Source: Symsagittifera roscoffensis
Lineage: Eukaryota > Xenacoelomorpha > Acoela > Convolutidae
Length of the DNA stretch: 64,000 bases
Direction: 5' to 3'
Assembly (NCBI RefSeq): GCF_963678635.1
Contig: NC_087064.1
Location: forward strand, 4,066,411-4,130,410
Part shown: in pieces, positions 10,201 to 20,858 of the stretch
How the letters are laid out: every line of letters starts with the position of its first letter
Position numbering within the stretch: position 1 is the stretch's first letter
The notes under the pieces: generated by a model
Databases searched by the model: none
The model's input: the letters and a program-made list of their open reading frames with translations, nothing else
Told to the model about the DNA's origin: nothing
Program-made: the position numbers and the translations under genes

Positions 10201-11690
10201 CTGGCCATAGGGTTTTTAGCAGATTTCAATGTTAAATTTACGCTTATTGTTCCGACTTTCGATACGAAAGTAACGGAATATTTGTGCTAGGGGTGGGTTT
10301 TTTTTTCTTCAGACAAATTTCGACTTTTTAACAAGCCATCTTTGACGGAACTTTTTATATCATTCAAAAGGTATTGTTATCCTGAGCTTAAATTTGAAAA
10401 GATATTTCACCTGTGATCATTTTTCGTAAAGTTATGAGGGTTTAAAGATTGCCATTTTGGCCAATTTGGGACAATTAACGCGCGATATATTTCGCGCTAT
10501 TAACGCGTAAGCGGAGATTCAATCCGTCATAGAAATTGTTCCAAATAGGTTAAAAGAAGCTTATTTGCCATAAATGGTTTGTTACAAGGAGCGAAATCTA
10601 TCCTTTTGTACTTTGTATGGCGTGTGGGGGGATGATTTTCATAAAAAATTTCAAATTTTAGAAAAAAGTTTTTTTGATTTTGTTTTATTTCATTAAATTT
10701 TTTAATGTTATTACTGCTCCATAAACCTTAAAAGGCAGTCGGAACAATCAGGGCTTCGATCTGATACGAGCAGTCTTGTTCCGATTTTGAAACTCAAATG
10801 CAGATTAAAAGGGAAAAGAGCTCATCGATCTGCCTCATAATTCTGGTTGTCCAACCTGCCAAAGCCTATTTTTTCACAGTTTTCTATTTATATTTCTTCC
10901 ACAAAAACGGACAAATTATCTCCCTACCGGTTTCAAATTTTTGGCCGAATAATCCCCCCGTAGTTAACATTATTGTTGTTCCGACTTTCGATACGAAAGT
11001 AACGGAATATTTGTGATCGGGGTGGGTTTTTTTTCTTCAGACAAATTTCGACTTTTTAACTAGCCATTTTTGACGGAATTTTTTTATATCATTCGAAGGG
11101 TATTGTTGTCCTGAGCTCAAAAAGATATTCCACCTGTGATCATCATTTGTAAGACTTTCGCAAAACACCCATCGCCAAGCACTGGGTAAAGTTTTCGTAA
11201 AGTTATGGGGTTTAAAGATTGCCATTTGGGACAATTAACTCGCGATATATTTCGCGCTATTAACGCATAAGCAGAGAGTTAATCCGTCTTAGAAATCGTT
11301 CCAAATTGGTTGAAAGAAGCTTATTTGCCATAATTGATTTGTTACAAGTAGCGAAATCTATCTTTTTGTACTTTATATGGCGTGTGGGGGATGATTTTTA
11401 TTTAAAAAATTTCAAATTAAAAAAAAATTCATTTTCTCTTATTATTTTTGATTTTGTAATGTTATCATTGGTCCATAAACTTTAATAGGCAGTCGGAACA
11501 TTCAAAGCTTCGCCCTAATACGAGCAGTCTTGTTTAATTTCATAGTTGTTTAATAATAAAAAAGAACCAATCAAGGCTTAAAAAGGAAGCTTACCTGGAT
11601 TCGAGTCACGGGGAAGTCCAGACCCGCCCTGAGCTGCATCGATATCCTCGTAGAGCCCCTCGGAGGCATCTGTTCTGATTTTTGAGCCAT
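4258..11690 (-). CDS. Divergent histone H2A variant with long SPK/TPK-repeat tail (four exons, apparently complete)
   Basis: Proposed coding exons, minus strand: 11690-11595, 9983-9827, 8837-8440 and 4428-4258. They total 822 bases, giving 273 residues plus TAG. All junctions are GT-AG and phases agree (0, 1, 0). Exon 1 starts with ATG and ends in LRAGLDFPVTRIQ, matching the H2A alpha-1 entry. Exon 2 (residues 33-84) gives the KKRVGKDAGVMLAGIAETL helix and the NKRKIIQPRDLL segment. Exon 3 begins AALEGCEHLHVLKIRF and continues GAGVIPPRF, matching the H2A docking domain. Canonical H2A ends near residue 125. Here the tail continues with three copies of an 11-residue PRLSEK[ST]PKT-type repeat (about 157-187), an acidic stretch DDMDEEMEPP, and a basic PKPKKRKYKKKKFDPK near the end. 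By my alignment three of the six acidic-patch positions remain acidic (the equivalents of E56, E61 and E91); E64, D90 and E92 do not. Expected role: pairing with H2B in specialised chromatin, possibly germline; that role is inference. A TATATA lies about 10 bases before the ATG, so the 5' UTR may be spliced or very short. No replication-type histone stem-loop was seen. Confidence 0.75.
6002..6144 (+). repeat. Three direct copies of a 38-base unit in the left arm of the mariner-like element
   Basis: The unit beginning TTTGGGTTAAGATTAGACAA and ending GAGAACAAAA occurs at 6002-6039, 6041-6078 and 6107-6144. The right arm has only one diverged copy, so the left arm grew by internal duplication. 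Confidence 0.85.
6239..7145. other. GC-rich, ORF-poor interior of the mariner-like element
   Basis: This stretch is near 50% GC by eye while the surroundings are near one third. It contains an 18-base near-duplicate (CGGTCTAAGCC[AA/AG]AGACCT, about 6884-6921) and several short hairpins, for example TATACTG..CAGTATA around 6390-6412 and GCATGAGC..GCTCATC near 6866-6882. Only short open frames occur in any frame (the longest, on the minus strand, overlaps the TIR). It ends abruptly at both inverted repeats. I do not recognise it as rRNA, tRNA or a known small RNA. Confidence 0.6.
9664..9815. mobile_element. GGATCTACTTAAC-family MITE abutting an H2A-variant splice donor
   Basis: It begins GGATCTCTTCAAATATCCCC and ends GGGGGACAATAATTATTATA followed by ACAAGATCC. 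The interior (ACCATTGCATTATTTCTTTATAG) matches the copy at 45947-46124. The right end lies about 11 bases inside intron 2, next to the donor at 9826. No clear target duplication remains. Confidence 0.6.
10248..10780 (+). mobile_element. Hairpin-ended element, HINE/Helentron-like (copy 1)
   Basis: It starts TGTTCCGACTTTCGATACGA, which contains a 7-bp hairpin ACTTTCG-ATA-CGAAAGT. Near the right end is AGTCGGAACA, the inverted complement of the start, then a CAGGGCTTCG..CTG hairpin and the terminal GATACGAGCAGTCTTGTT. There is no ORF. It lies in intron 1 of the H2A-variant gene. Assignment to Helentron-associated elements rests on structure only. Confidence 0.6.
10977..11534 (+). mobile_element. 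Hairpin-ended element, HINE/Helentron-like (copy 2)
   Basis: Same family and orientation as the element at 10248-10780. Start TGTTCCGACTTTCGATACGA, conserved middle CGCGATATATTTCGCGCTAT, end CGAGCAGTCTTGTT. It carries a short internal insertion around 11151-11185. Confidence 0.65.
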
Positions 11691-12589
11691 TGCGTATATA
11701 CCTAGTTTGGAAATTCGACTATTTTACCGTCTCCTAATCCCGTATGAGTCTCTTCTAACCCCCCCCCCCCCATCCTAGCCTCTAGCATTTTTCATGCCGA
11801 CGATTGTTTGTGTTTAGTTGCCATCAAAATTGACATGTAAAATTATTATAAAAATACAAACAAATTCATTGGTTACTCCGTAAAATTGGTTTTTACATCT
11901 GCGGAGAAAAACGGTTGAAGAGATTCGCTTGCAACTAATTATTTGCTTTAAGCTTTTGTTCCGTTGACTTTATTTTTTCAGTCGTCAACAAAAAAATTGA
12001 AGCTATTGTCGGGGCTAGGAAAGTTGACAAGCTAATTAGATGACCGTAAAATAACTGAATGTGGACAAAATCTTTTTAATTTTTGACATTAAGAACTAGG
12101 CTAACAATATTTTTTGTTTAGAATGAAGTTACACAAAAACACAAAAAGTATATTGTCACAGAACTGATCAAAATTTTAATAGTCAAAAAAAATTAAAAGC
12201 AAAAAAAAATTTTAAATGCATAAATTATTTAATTGTGACATTTTCAAGCTGATTTGTCCAAAAGATTATTCAAACTCTGTTTACAAAGATTGAGATTTTT
12301 GCGCCCAAGTCATTGTCTAAATTCAGTCACTTTCTGGTCGCTTATTTTGCTCGTCGTCTAATTTCCCAAACCTCGTTTTTGTCTGGTGCGGTGCCACGGT
12401 TAGCGAAGAGGAAGGGCTGATTAGGGAACGATTGAAGTGCCAGAGTTTCATTTTCATGATTTATAATTCGTTTTAAAGACTCATTTCCTCTTTGGCTAGT
12501 CTCAAATTTCTGAAAAATTAAACCGTAGAATCATTGGCGTGAGCAGAATATTTTTCGAAAAAAATTTGAAAGTTTTGCCGACTTTTTTT

Positions 12590-13060
12590 TATAGGTCGAA
12601 CGGTTTCATTTTCCGAGCTCTCCGAAAACACTATACGAACCCTATTTTGTCAAAAAATTTATCGCTCTGCAGGCAAATTTTTTGGCTCTTTTCCAGTTCC
12701 CCCCCCCCTTTCAAATTCAATTTTGAAAAGTCTATTTAACGTTGTCGCAATGCAATGAAATTAAGCGTAGTGAACTAATCGACAATTCTGAACATATTTT
12801 TTCTTCATACTCCACAGCGTAAAATCAAGCATTTAGCCGTAATAACACGTAGAACTAATATAAAATTCGGTATTTTGAAAGGGGGGAAACTGGAAAAGAG
12901 CCAATTTTTTAAACAACAGGTAAAAAAAAAACGTTTTTAGGCACTTTTTGAAAACATTGACCAAAAAGTTGCGCTCTCCCCTCAAAATTATTTATATTGG
13001 CGCCCAACGCGCCTTTAAAAAATTTTGAGGTCGATTAGCAAAAAATGGATGTCATAAAAT
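12590..13060. mobile_element. Old CAGGGGCGGAT-family hAT MITE, interrupted by a younger MITE
   Basis: GGTCGAACGGTTTCATTTTC, the CTCTGCAGGCAAATTT segment and the right-hand GCGCTCTCCCCTCAAAATTA...GGCGCC block match the interior of the elements at 44049-44406 and 53881-54324. The termini are eroded. The element at 12684-12902 is inserted within it. Confidence 0.55.
12684..12902. mobile_element. hAT-like MITE, GGCTCTTTTCCAGT family, with 8-bp target duplication
   Basis: The left TIR GGCTCTTTTCCAGTTCCCCC and the right end GGGGGGAAACTGGAAAAGAG plus CC are inverted complements. AATTTTTT flanks both sides (12676-12683 and 12903-12910), a perfect 8-base duplication. The interior matches the copy at 26799-27013. 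No ORF. Confidence 0.85.
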
Positions 13061-13102
13061 TATACTAAAAGGGGAATCATATTTTGCATGGAAACAAAGT
13101 TA

Positions 13103-13739
13103 AGGCTATGTTTCCGTTTCCAAGAGCCCAAATTAAATAGTCTGAATTATTAGTTTCAAACTTGTTGGTTAGGTCTGCTGAAATTTCTTTTATTCTGTCT
13201 AAAAAATCAATAAAAGTTCATTTATAATTTTTGGCTAGAAATCTTGAATTATTTCTCACCTAAAACAATTTCCTTTGTTCTCGTTAGCTTTTTTGACTTC
13301 TAAAAGGTTTGACTTCCTGATTTTGTTTTTTGGTTAACAGATCAAAAAAACATTGAGTCATTAGCTAATGAATCATAATCTGCACGGCTTACAAAAAACT
13401 AAATCCAAATTTTGTACAAAAAATACAAAGAAAAAGCAAATTCCGTGAGAATGCATATCTCGAAAATTTCCTAAGATAATCAGTTAAACAACCAGCTGAT
13501 CATACAAAGAAATGTCTTTGACAAACTAAATACAATTATTAAAACATTGGTATCAAACCGAAGTATTGTGCAGTCCAATTGGCTTTTTAAGCCCTTTTAA
13601 TCGATTGTATATAAGGATGAAAAATCTCAAAAATTATTGCTCCCCTCCGGGATTCAATTATTGCTTGATCTAAATTTCAATCTATTTGGTGTTTGATAAT
13701 ACATCAAATCAGAGAGTATTTTCATTTAATTCAGATTGC
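13103..13739. other. No gene supported
   Basis: AT-rich sequence between the nested MITE block and the next repeat derivative. I see no exon-like segment with splice signals and no clear repeat termini. Confidence 0.5.
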
Positions 13740-14146
13740 AACAAACTGGAGTGCTCCAACTGCCCTTTAACTAGTCACAAATGTTTTTGTTATATAAAAC
13801 GTAACTATATTTGTATTCTAACATTTAAAAAAATGTGCAGATTTTTTTTCGATTTTACATGTCAATTAGTTTGCTTTAATTCAATTTGGAACGTATACCG
13901 AGTGCGGTATAATTATTCATGCATTTAACTACCTTTTTTAAGCTATCAAATATTACTCATGCCTGTTCCAAATAAATTTGGTGTAGTTAATAGTACTAAT
14001 TTGGTGTAGAATTTGTACTTACTTCAAATTCCGAAGATCTACGATGCGGGCCGCAATCACTGTCAGCATTCATTTAAAAAAAAGGTCTGAATATTGAAAA
14101 ACGCCCCCTCATATATTCCTCATTTTCTTCGAAAGTCGGAACAAAA
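13740..14146 (-). repeat. Diverged reverse-oriented relative of the hairpin-ended family
   Basis: The left end (GTGCTCCAACTGCCCTTTAA) resembles the reversed right end of the 10248-10780 element. The right end CTTCGAAAGTCGGAACA resembles the reversed start. The interior differs, so it is a separate subfamily or a chimera. Confidence 0.4.
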
Positions 14147-14504
14147 AACCTTGGTTTATCTTGCTGTTCAAGCTTTGCTTGGGATCTAAAAAAAACGAGC
14201 CGAGTTAATTGAAACTAGACAATTGCAAAAATGGAAGCAAACAAAACTGCTCGTTTATCATGGCAATGCATCGTATGTTCCGCTGCCATTTAAAGCTGAA
14301 GATAACTGTTTGCCTTCTTTTGCCTCTCACACTCTTTGATAATTACAATGGGTGTGTTCAGCATTTCGTTTTGAATAGCTCAAACCAAATTTAAATTGAA
14401 ACGAATCAGTTTTTCTTACGTATGTCGAAACAACGTCAAGTATGGCTCGTAAACTATTTTAAATTGGCAAAATTAGCATTTTCGATCTCCTCCAACTTCA
14501 AATA

Positions 14505-14930
14505 TTTCGACTTTTCATTCGAAAGCTATTGCTGTCCTGAGCTTAAATTTCAAAAGATATTTCACCTGTGACCATTTTTCGTAAAGTTATGAGGGTTTAA
14601 AGATTGGCATTTTCGACAATTTGGGACAATTAACATGCGATATATTTCGCGCTATTAACGCGTAAGCGGAGAGTTAATCCGTCTTAGAAATCATTCCAAA
14701 TTGGTTGAAAGAAGCTTATTTGCCATAATTGATTTTTTACAAGGAGCGAAATCTATCCTGTTGTACTTTATATGGCGTGTGGGGTGACGATTTTCAGAAA
14801 AAATTTGAAATTTTTAGAAAAAAAAATTTTTTTTTCATTCTATTACATTTTTTTTTGTTATTACTGCTCCATAAACCTCATAAGGCAGTCGGAACATTCA
14901 GGGTTTCGCCCTGATACGAGCAGTCTTGTT
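14505..14930 (+). mobile_element. Hairpin-ended element, HINE/Helentron-like (copy 3, 5' eroded)
   Basis: Matches the family from the CATTCGAAAGCTATTG segment through GCGATATATTTCGCGCTATT to the terminal GATACGAGCAGTCTTGTT. The first ~90 bases, including the 5' hairpin, are missing or unrecognisable. Confidence 0.65.
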
Positions 14931-16064
14931 TTTTTTTAGATTGGAACTCAAGATAACAATGTATTTTTTCACACATTTTCTTCGACAGACGGAACAACAA
15001 AATAAAGAGATCTAGACATTAATTTTTTATGTTCACAACTAAAAAAAATGAAAAATTGATGAACTGTTTTTGAAAAAAAAAAACAACTCATTTTCAAAAA
15101 ATCTGAAAAAAACGAATGGAAGCTATGACGACAAATAGGATAAAATAAATTCGATAAAACGTATTGTTGACAAAATGTTTTGAAATCATGAGCAAAGTTT
15201 TTTTTCTGAAAGAAAATTTTTGTAGAACTCAATAAACAATACAAAATGAGCGATGACTGAACTTTTAAACGCCTTTTTCTTAGTTTTGATTTTTTGATTA
15301 ACACGCAATGAAGGCAATTCATTTGTTTCAACCGATCAAAAAGTGTGCGTTAGTTGTTGTATAGTTGTTTTTCAAAAATTTTGGGACAATAAATTCTGAA
15401 AAAATACTTTCTTGTCCGCCAAAAAATTTTTAAAATACGTTTTTAAACAATAAGCAATAAAGAAAACCAAATCCTGTCGGCGCCACTTAACTGATAAAAA
15501 AATCATAACTTTTGTCATGTTTTTTGGCAGAAAATGCTACTTTAGTAATATTCTGCATTGATAGGATAATAAGAAATTTGTTCGGATACTTAAAGCAAAG
15601 CAAGTCATTATTTACTGTTTCTATTACAGTAACTTCAATGAAGTGCTTGTATAAATGTTCTGTCTAACTAGTATGCCCACTCTGAGAAAGTATTAGAGAT
15701 TTAGTTGAAAAACTAAGAGTCCATATCAGCGCATCGTAAATTGGTTTTCTTCGAAAAACGTTGCTAGCACAACAATAGTCCGAATGCCATCAATTGTCTA
15801 CAAATCAAATGTTGGAGATAACATGATTCAAATTGATCTGTATTTTATGAGTCACGACCTGCTCGAAAGTTTTCATCAAACAAGAACTTGATACTATCAA
15901 AACAAAATTGAAGGCAACAGATCAGTGGAACAACATTACAAACAAAGCAATTGGAACTGGCGCTGTAAAACACTGTATGAAGCTGATGAGTGATAATCCC
16001 TTGCTGTTCTAATCCAAATTTTCTTTCATAATTGTCCAAAAAGGTTTTGAATCTGCAAACAAAC

Positions 16065-16224
16065 TAGCCGTGGGGGAGCCGGAGATGTCATCCATTTTGC
16101 CGCAGCCGGTCCCACCTTGAGGAGACAGATGACACTGGGACCCCTCCAGCCGTAACCGAAGCGGGATTCGAACGCATGACCCTCGTGTTGAGAGACATGT
16201 TCCTAACCCACTAGACCACGGCTG
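16065..16224 (-). mobile_element. tRNA-derived SINE
   Basis: On the minus strand the first 78 bases (16224-16147) begin CAGCCGT and end with its exact complement ACGGCTG, like an acceptor stem. Between them are a box A-like TGGTCTAGTGGGTTAGGA and a box B-like GCGTTCGAATCCCGC. The GC-rich sequence after the tRNA-like head is unrelated to tRNA. The T-stem pairs poorly, so this is a SINE or decayed tRNA copy, not a working tRNA gene. Confidence 0.6.
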
Positions 16225-16349
16225 CTCAAGAAAACAATAGTCAGCCATTGGTGTTAACTGGGAGAAGTATTCCAACATCTTGCCATCTTACCATGAAATT
16301 AAAATGTATATTTTCATTTTTGCTCAACTTTATCAGTTTAATTGAATAA

Positions 16350-16765
16350 AACTAGACTGCTCGTATCAGGGTAAAGCCTTGGATGCTCCGACTGCCCATT
16401 AATTGGTCTCGAATCGTTTGTGATAAATAAAATATTGACAAAGTACAAATTTTAGGCTGACAATATCAAAGTGCTAGAATTTGAGTCGTTTATGGAACTA
16501 TTAAGACCAATTACCTAGCCTCAATTCAAATTGGAACAATTATGAGTGTTGATAATTTGCCACGTAAAAATAATTCGAGTTTTGAAACAAAATATCGAAG
16601 TATTGATCCTGCAGCAAAGCCGCACGCTGGCGAAGTGCAAGCAAAGTTGCTTGGCAATCACAAGATATCCGGATCGATGCCCATACACAGTCAACTTTTC
16701 CAAAATTGGTCCGAAAAAAACCACCCGGGCATATATATTCCTCACTACCTTAAAAAATCGGAACA
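16350..16765 (-). repeat. Reverse-oriented relative of the hairpin-ended family
   Basis: The left end ACTAGACTGCTCGTATCAGG followed by GCTCCGACTGCC is the reverse of the family's right terminus. The right end AAAATCGGAACA is the reversed start. The 1.48-kb duplication begins inside it, so its right part is repeated at about 17931-18249. Confidence 0.5.
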
Positions 16766-17909
16766 ATAAGTGATAAAACTACAGGATTTCTTAGTGTGGA
16801 ACGATAGATTATTCGGGATCAACTCTTATTAAGCGTTAAAATCAGATTTTGGAAAATCGGAATAATAAAAACGCGCAAAGAAAACGTTTTCTATATGTGT
16901 TAAATTACTCAAAATGATCAGGAACGCAATATTTTAATTACTAGATGCAAAGATTATAAACTTAATTATTCTACTAGTTAAATTATATAACAAAAACTAT
17001 AATTCCATTTTTATTACATAGCATAGTAGATGTTTCGAATTATAATAGGCTAAAAAAATCATAGTAATAAGAATTGACTCAAACTGAGTTACATGAAACA
17101 AATGGTTTTTTCTTTTGTTTTCTTTTGATGCTTCTGGCTTTCAAAATTGCTGTCAAAATCGTTTTCTAGTTTACTCGATTTCAAATTGTTTTCAATTTTT
17201 TTTGAAATGCGTAAAAATAAAACTCTCTTGAAGTGTGTGAACGAATATTTCACAAAAACAATTTTTTGAAAACTTTCTTTTTGGTCAGAGTACCGCAGTC
17301 GGGCTAAACTGTTGTCCGTTTTTCATTGCCTTTGAAGTTGCTTAGCGTATTTGTTGAACGTCCTTGCATTATAAATATTTCATTAAACTCAAAATTTCTC
17401 CTAATAAATGTTATAGTTATTAAGACCAGTCTTCAGTTTAGCCGTTTCCTCCGAAATGTTCTTTGATTCAAAACTAGTAGAGTTGCATGATAAAATTAAA
17501 CAATTTCTCAATCAAGAAAAAAAAGCAAGTTTTAGCGTTTTTATCACACAAACTTCAGATGCAGTCTGATTTTTCCCTTTTGCTGAGTGAGACTCATCAA
17601 ATGGCTCGAGTTGGATCAAAACTTGCAAATTCCTGTTTTAGAATCGTAATTTGGTCTGTCAAACTCGTTACAGCTATTTCTAAAAACTCAACCCATTGGC
17701 CGTACCTTATAAACAATTGTAAAATTTAGACGGATACTTTTTCTGTTTTCTGAATAAAGTGACGAAATATTAATGTTTCTGGTTCAAGCCAATGCTTCTT
17801 TGAATTAACAACTTTTAATGGCTCTTTGTACAATTTGAAAGAAATTGAAAAAAAAATCTGTTCTCTCCGTCAGGTTTTGTGATGTTGTGGGGGTGTCAAA
17901 GATGCCAAA
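16448..17909 (+). repeat. 1.48-kb tandem duplication, unit 1
   Basis: Runs from AATTTTAGGCTGACAATATC to GGGGTGTCAAAGATGCCAAA. It is almost identical to 17931-19393, at offset 1483, rising to 1484 after a one-base insertion in a G run. I saw only a handful of substitutions. The largest open frames recur in both units and look non-coding. Confidence 0.95.
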
Positions 17910-17930
17910 GGCTGACAATATTAGGCTGAC

Positions 17931-19393
17931 AATTTTAGGCTGACAATATCAAAGTGCTAGAATTTGAGTCGTTTATGGAACTATTAAGACCAATTACCTA
18001 GCCTCAATTCAAATTGGAACAATTATGAGTGTTGATAATTTGCCACGTAAAAATAATTCGAGTTTTGAAACAAAATATCGAAGTATTGATCCTGCAGCAA
18101 AGCCGCACGCTGGCGAAGTGCAAGCAAAGTTGCTTGGCAATCACAAGATATCCGGATCGATGCCCATACACAGTCAACTTTTCCAAAATTGGTCCGAAAA
18201 AAACCACCCGGGGCATATATATTCCTCACTACCTTAAAAAATCGGAACAATAAGTGATAAAACTACAGGATTTCTTAGTGTGGAACGATAGATTATTCGG
18301 GATCAACTCTTATTAAGCGTTAAAATCAGATTTTGGAAAATCGGAATAATAAAAACGCGCAAAGAAAACGTTTTCTATATGTGTTAAATTACTCAAAATG
18401 ATCAGGAACGCAATATTTTAATTACTAGATGCAAAGATTATAAACTTAATTATTCTACTAGTTAAATTATATAACAAAAACTATAATTCCATTTTTATTA
18501 CATAGCATAGTAGATGTTTCGAATTATAATAGGCTAAAAAAATCATAGTAATAAGAATTGACTCAAACTGAGTTTTATGAAACAAATGGTTTTTTCTTTT
18601 GTTTTCTTTTGATGCTTCTGGCTTTCAAAATTGCTGTCAAAATCGTTTTCTAGTTTACTCGATTTCAAATTGTTTTCAATTTTTTTTGAAATGCGTTAAA
18701 ATAAAACTCTCTTGAAGTGTGTGAACGAATATTTCACAAAAACAATTTTTTGAAAACTTTCTTTTTGGTCAGAGTACCGCAGTCGGGCTAAACTGTTGTC
18801 CGTTTTTCATTGCCTTTGAAGTTGCTTAGCGTATTTGTTGAACGTCCTTGCATTATAAATATTTCATTAAACTCAAAATTTCTCCTAATAAATGTTATAG
18901 TTATTAAGACCAGTCTTCAGTTTAGCCGTTTCCTCCGAAATGTTCTTTGATTCAAAACTAGTAGAGTTGCATGATAAAATTAAACAATTTCTCAATCAAG
19001 AAAAAAAAGCAAGTTTTAGCGTTTTTATCACACAAACTTCAGATGCAGTCTGATTTTTCCCTTTTGCTGAGTGAGACTCATCAAATGGCTCGAGTTGGAT
19101 CAAAACTTGCAAATTCCTGTTTTAGAATCGTAATTTGGTCTGTCAAACTCGTTACAGCTATTTCTAAAAACTCAACCCATTGGCCGTACCTTATAAACAA
19201 TTGTAAAATTTAGACGGATACTTTTTCTGTTTTCTGAATAAAGTGACGAAATATTAATGTTTCTGGTTCAAGCCTATGCTTCTTTGAATTAACAACTTTT
19301 AATGGCTCTTTGTACAATTTGAAAGAAATTGAAAAAAAAATCTGTTCTCTCCGTCAGGTTTTGTGATGTTGTGGGGGTGTCAAAGATGCCAAA
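17931..19393 (+). repeat. 1.48-kb tandem duplication, unit 2
   Basis: Second unit of the duplication. The 21-base joint at 17910-17930 consists of extra partial copies of GGCTGACAATATTA, so the junction carries short tandem repeats of the unit's own left end. Confidence 0.95.
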
Positions 19394-19594
19394 CTGGGGA
19401 AGTTGCGGCGAAATTTTCACTAGTTTTCTACGCATGCGTAGCCTATGTCATAATAAAAGCATTCTTCAAAGAATTGCGCAACTTATTAGTTAGAAACACT
19501 AGCGTAGCAGCACTTAAAATACCAGCACGAAAAATAAAAAAAAAACGAAAAACAAAAGTGCAAAGAAAAGGTATATAAATTGAATTTTTCAAAG

Positions 19595-19690
19595 CTGTGC
19601 TGGAATCAAACCGCAGACCACGAGTCGCACGTCCAAGAACCTGCTCGATATTCACCACTCAACACTAGGCAAACAAGCAAGCAAAACTTG
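19595..19690 (-). repeat. Possible tRNA-derived SINE fragment
   Basis: On the minus strand, GTTGAGTGGTGAATATCG is followed by a box B-like GCGGTTTGATTCCAGCAC. A diverged copy with the same order (GTTGAGTGCTG ... TCAATTCCAGCA) lies at about 19965-20035. Neither forms a full cloverleaf. Confidence 0.35.
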
Positions 19691-20858
19691 CCAATTCTAT
19701 GCGCCAGCAAAACTTGCCACCATATGCGCACTTTTGAGTTTTTAGAAAATGAATTGATGATACAACACCACGCTGACTAGTGTAAATACCTTGTTACTGG
19801 ATGAGAAAAATATCACTTTATACTTCTGTTGTTCTTAATAAAGTATATAATTATTAATTTGCTGTCTTTGCACTATTTAGAGAGGTAACAGTATATTGCC
19901 GTATAACAAAAAAATCGTATAACTAATAACCCGACTAGCGTATACGTTTGTCTCTAACACTCAGAAACAGTTTTGATGCTGGAATTGAGCCGCCCCTAAT
20001 GTCAATCAATCTTGCAGCACTCAACGAAAAATCCTTGTCACGCAAAAAAGAGTCGAGCCATTATCGGTTTCGTATAATTTATCGTATAAATTTGATCTCT
20101 CGTATGTATAACCGAACAATCTTATATCGGTTGAGGGTTTTTTCGCTTAAGTTGTTGTATATCGCGTGCAAAAAAATTGGAGATAACCAGACTTCTCTTA
20201 GCTTACCAAAAAACGTGCTCATCTCTTTATATAAAGAAAATCAACAGGCTGAAGAGGCATTGACCTCATAAGCAGTTTAACCTCGAGAACAAATTATCTT
20301 TGAAATTATCATCCTTGGACTGCAGAAAATAAAATACGTACTAGAGGTCGAAAAATGTGGTCCAAACGTTGTACTGGTCAATTTAGCAGAGTAAAAATCA
20401 AGTCCATTTTTTTTGCCAACTAAACGAGTTACTTAAAACTGTATTTAAAATCTATTTTATGAAAAGATACAAGGGCCAGTCGCAATTGCATTGTGCATAT
20501 CATAGGTAGAAATACATCATCTATGCTTCATTTCAGAGTTTTCTGTCTCTAATAAGACAACACAAATTCATATTCTGCATCAATCAAATAATTGAGCGCC
20601 TTTATTTGTATATTTTTATCAAACAACAACTATTCTGATATCAGTTTTTGCCAACCAAAAATTATAATCATTTGCAAATTAGTTTATTCCAAATTAAATC
20701 ATTTTTTCTGTACCCGCAGAAATATCCCAAAATTGGTATTTTCCTCACTAAACTCATCTTTACAATGATTTCTAGTTTTTTTTCTGCTCACAAACCAAAA
20801 TAAATTTTGGTCCTCGAGGGGTTCGAACTCAGGCCCACTGATTTAGAGACAAATAAGC

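Noticed and set aside
12345-12440. GC-richer minus-strand segment reading QPFLFANRGTAPDKNEVWEI, as a possible exon upstream of the H2A variant
   Set aside because: Too short, ends in a stop, with a weak acceptor and no reason to join it to the histone gene, which already has a good start codon.
14969-15331. 120-codon minus-strand open frame
   Set aside because: Phe/Ser/Lys-rich translation of A/T-runs, without domain, splice or regulatory support.
16542-19213. Pairs of 75-80 codon frames conserved between the two 1.48-kb units
   Set aside because: Conservation simply reflects the near-identical duplication. The frames span repeat sequence and have no coding features.
20811-20850. GGGGTTCGAACTC as a tRNA T-arm; similar at about 26495-26520
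   Set aside because: No matching D-arm, anticodon arm or acceptor stem found on either strand. At most remnants of SINEs.
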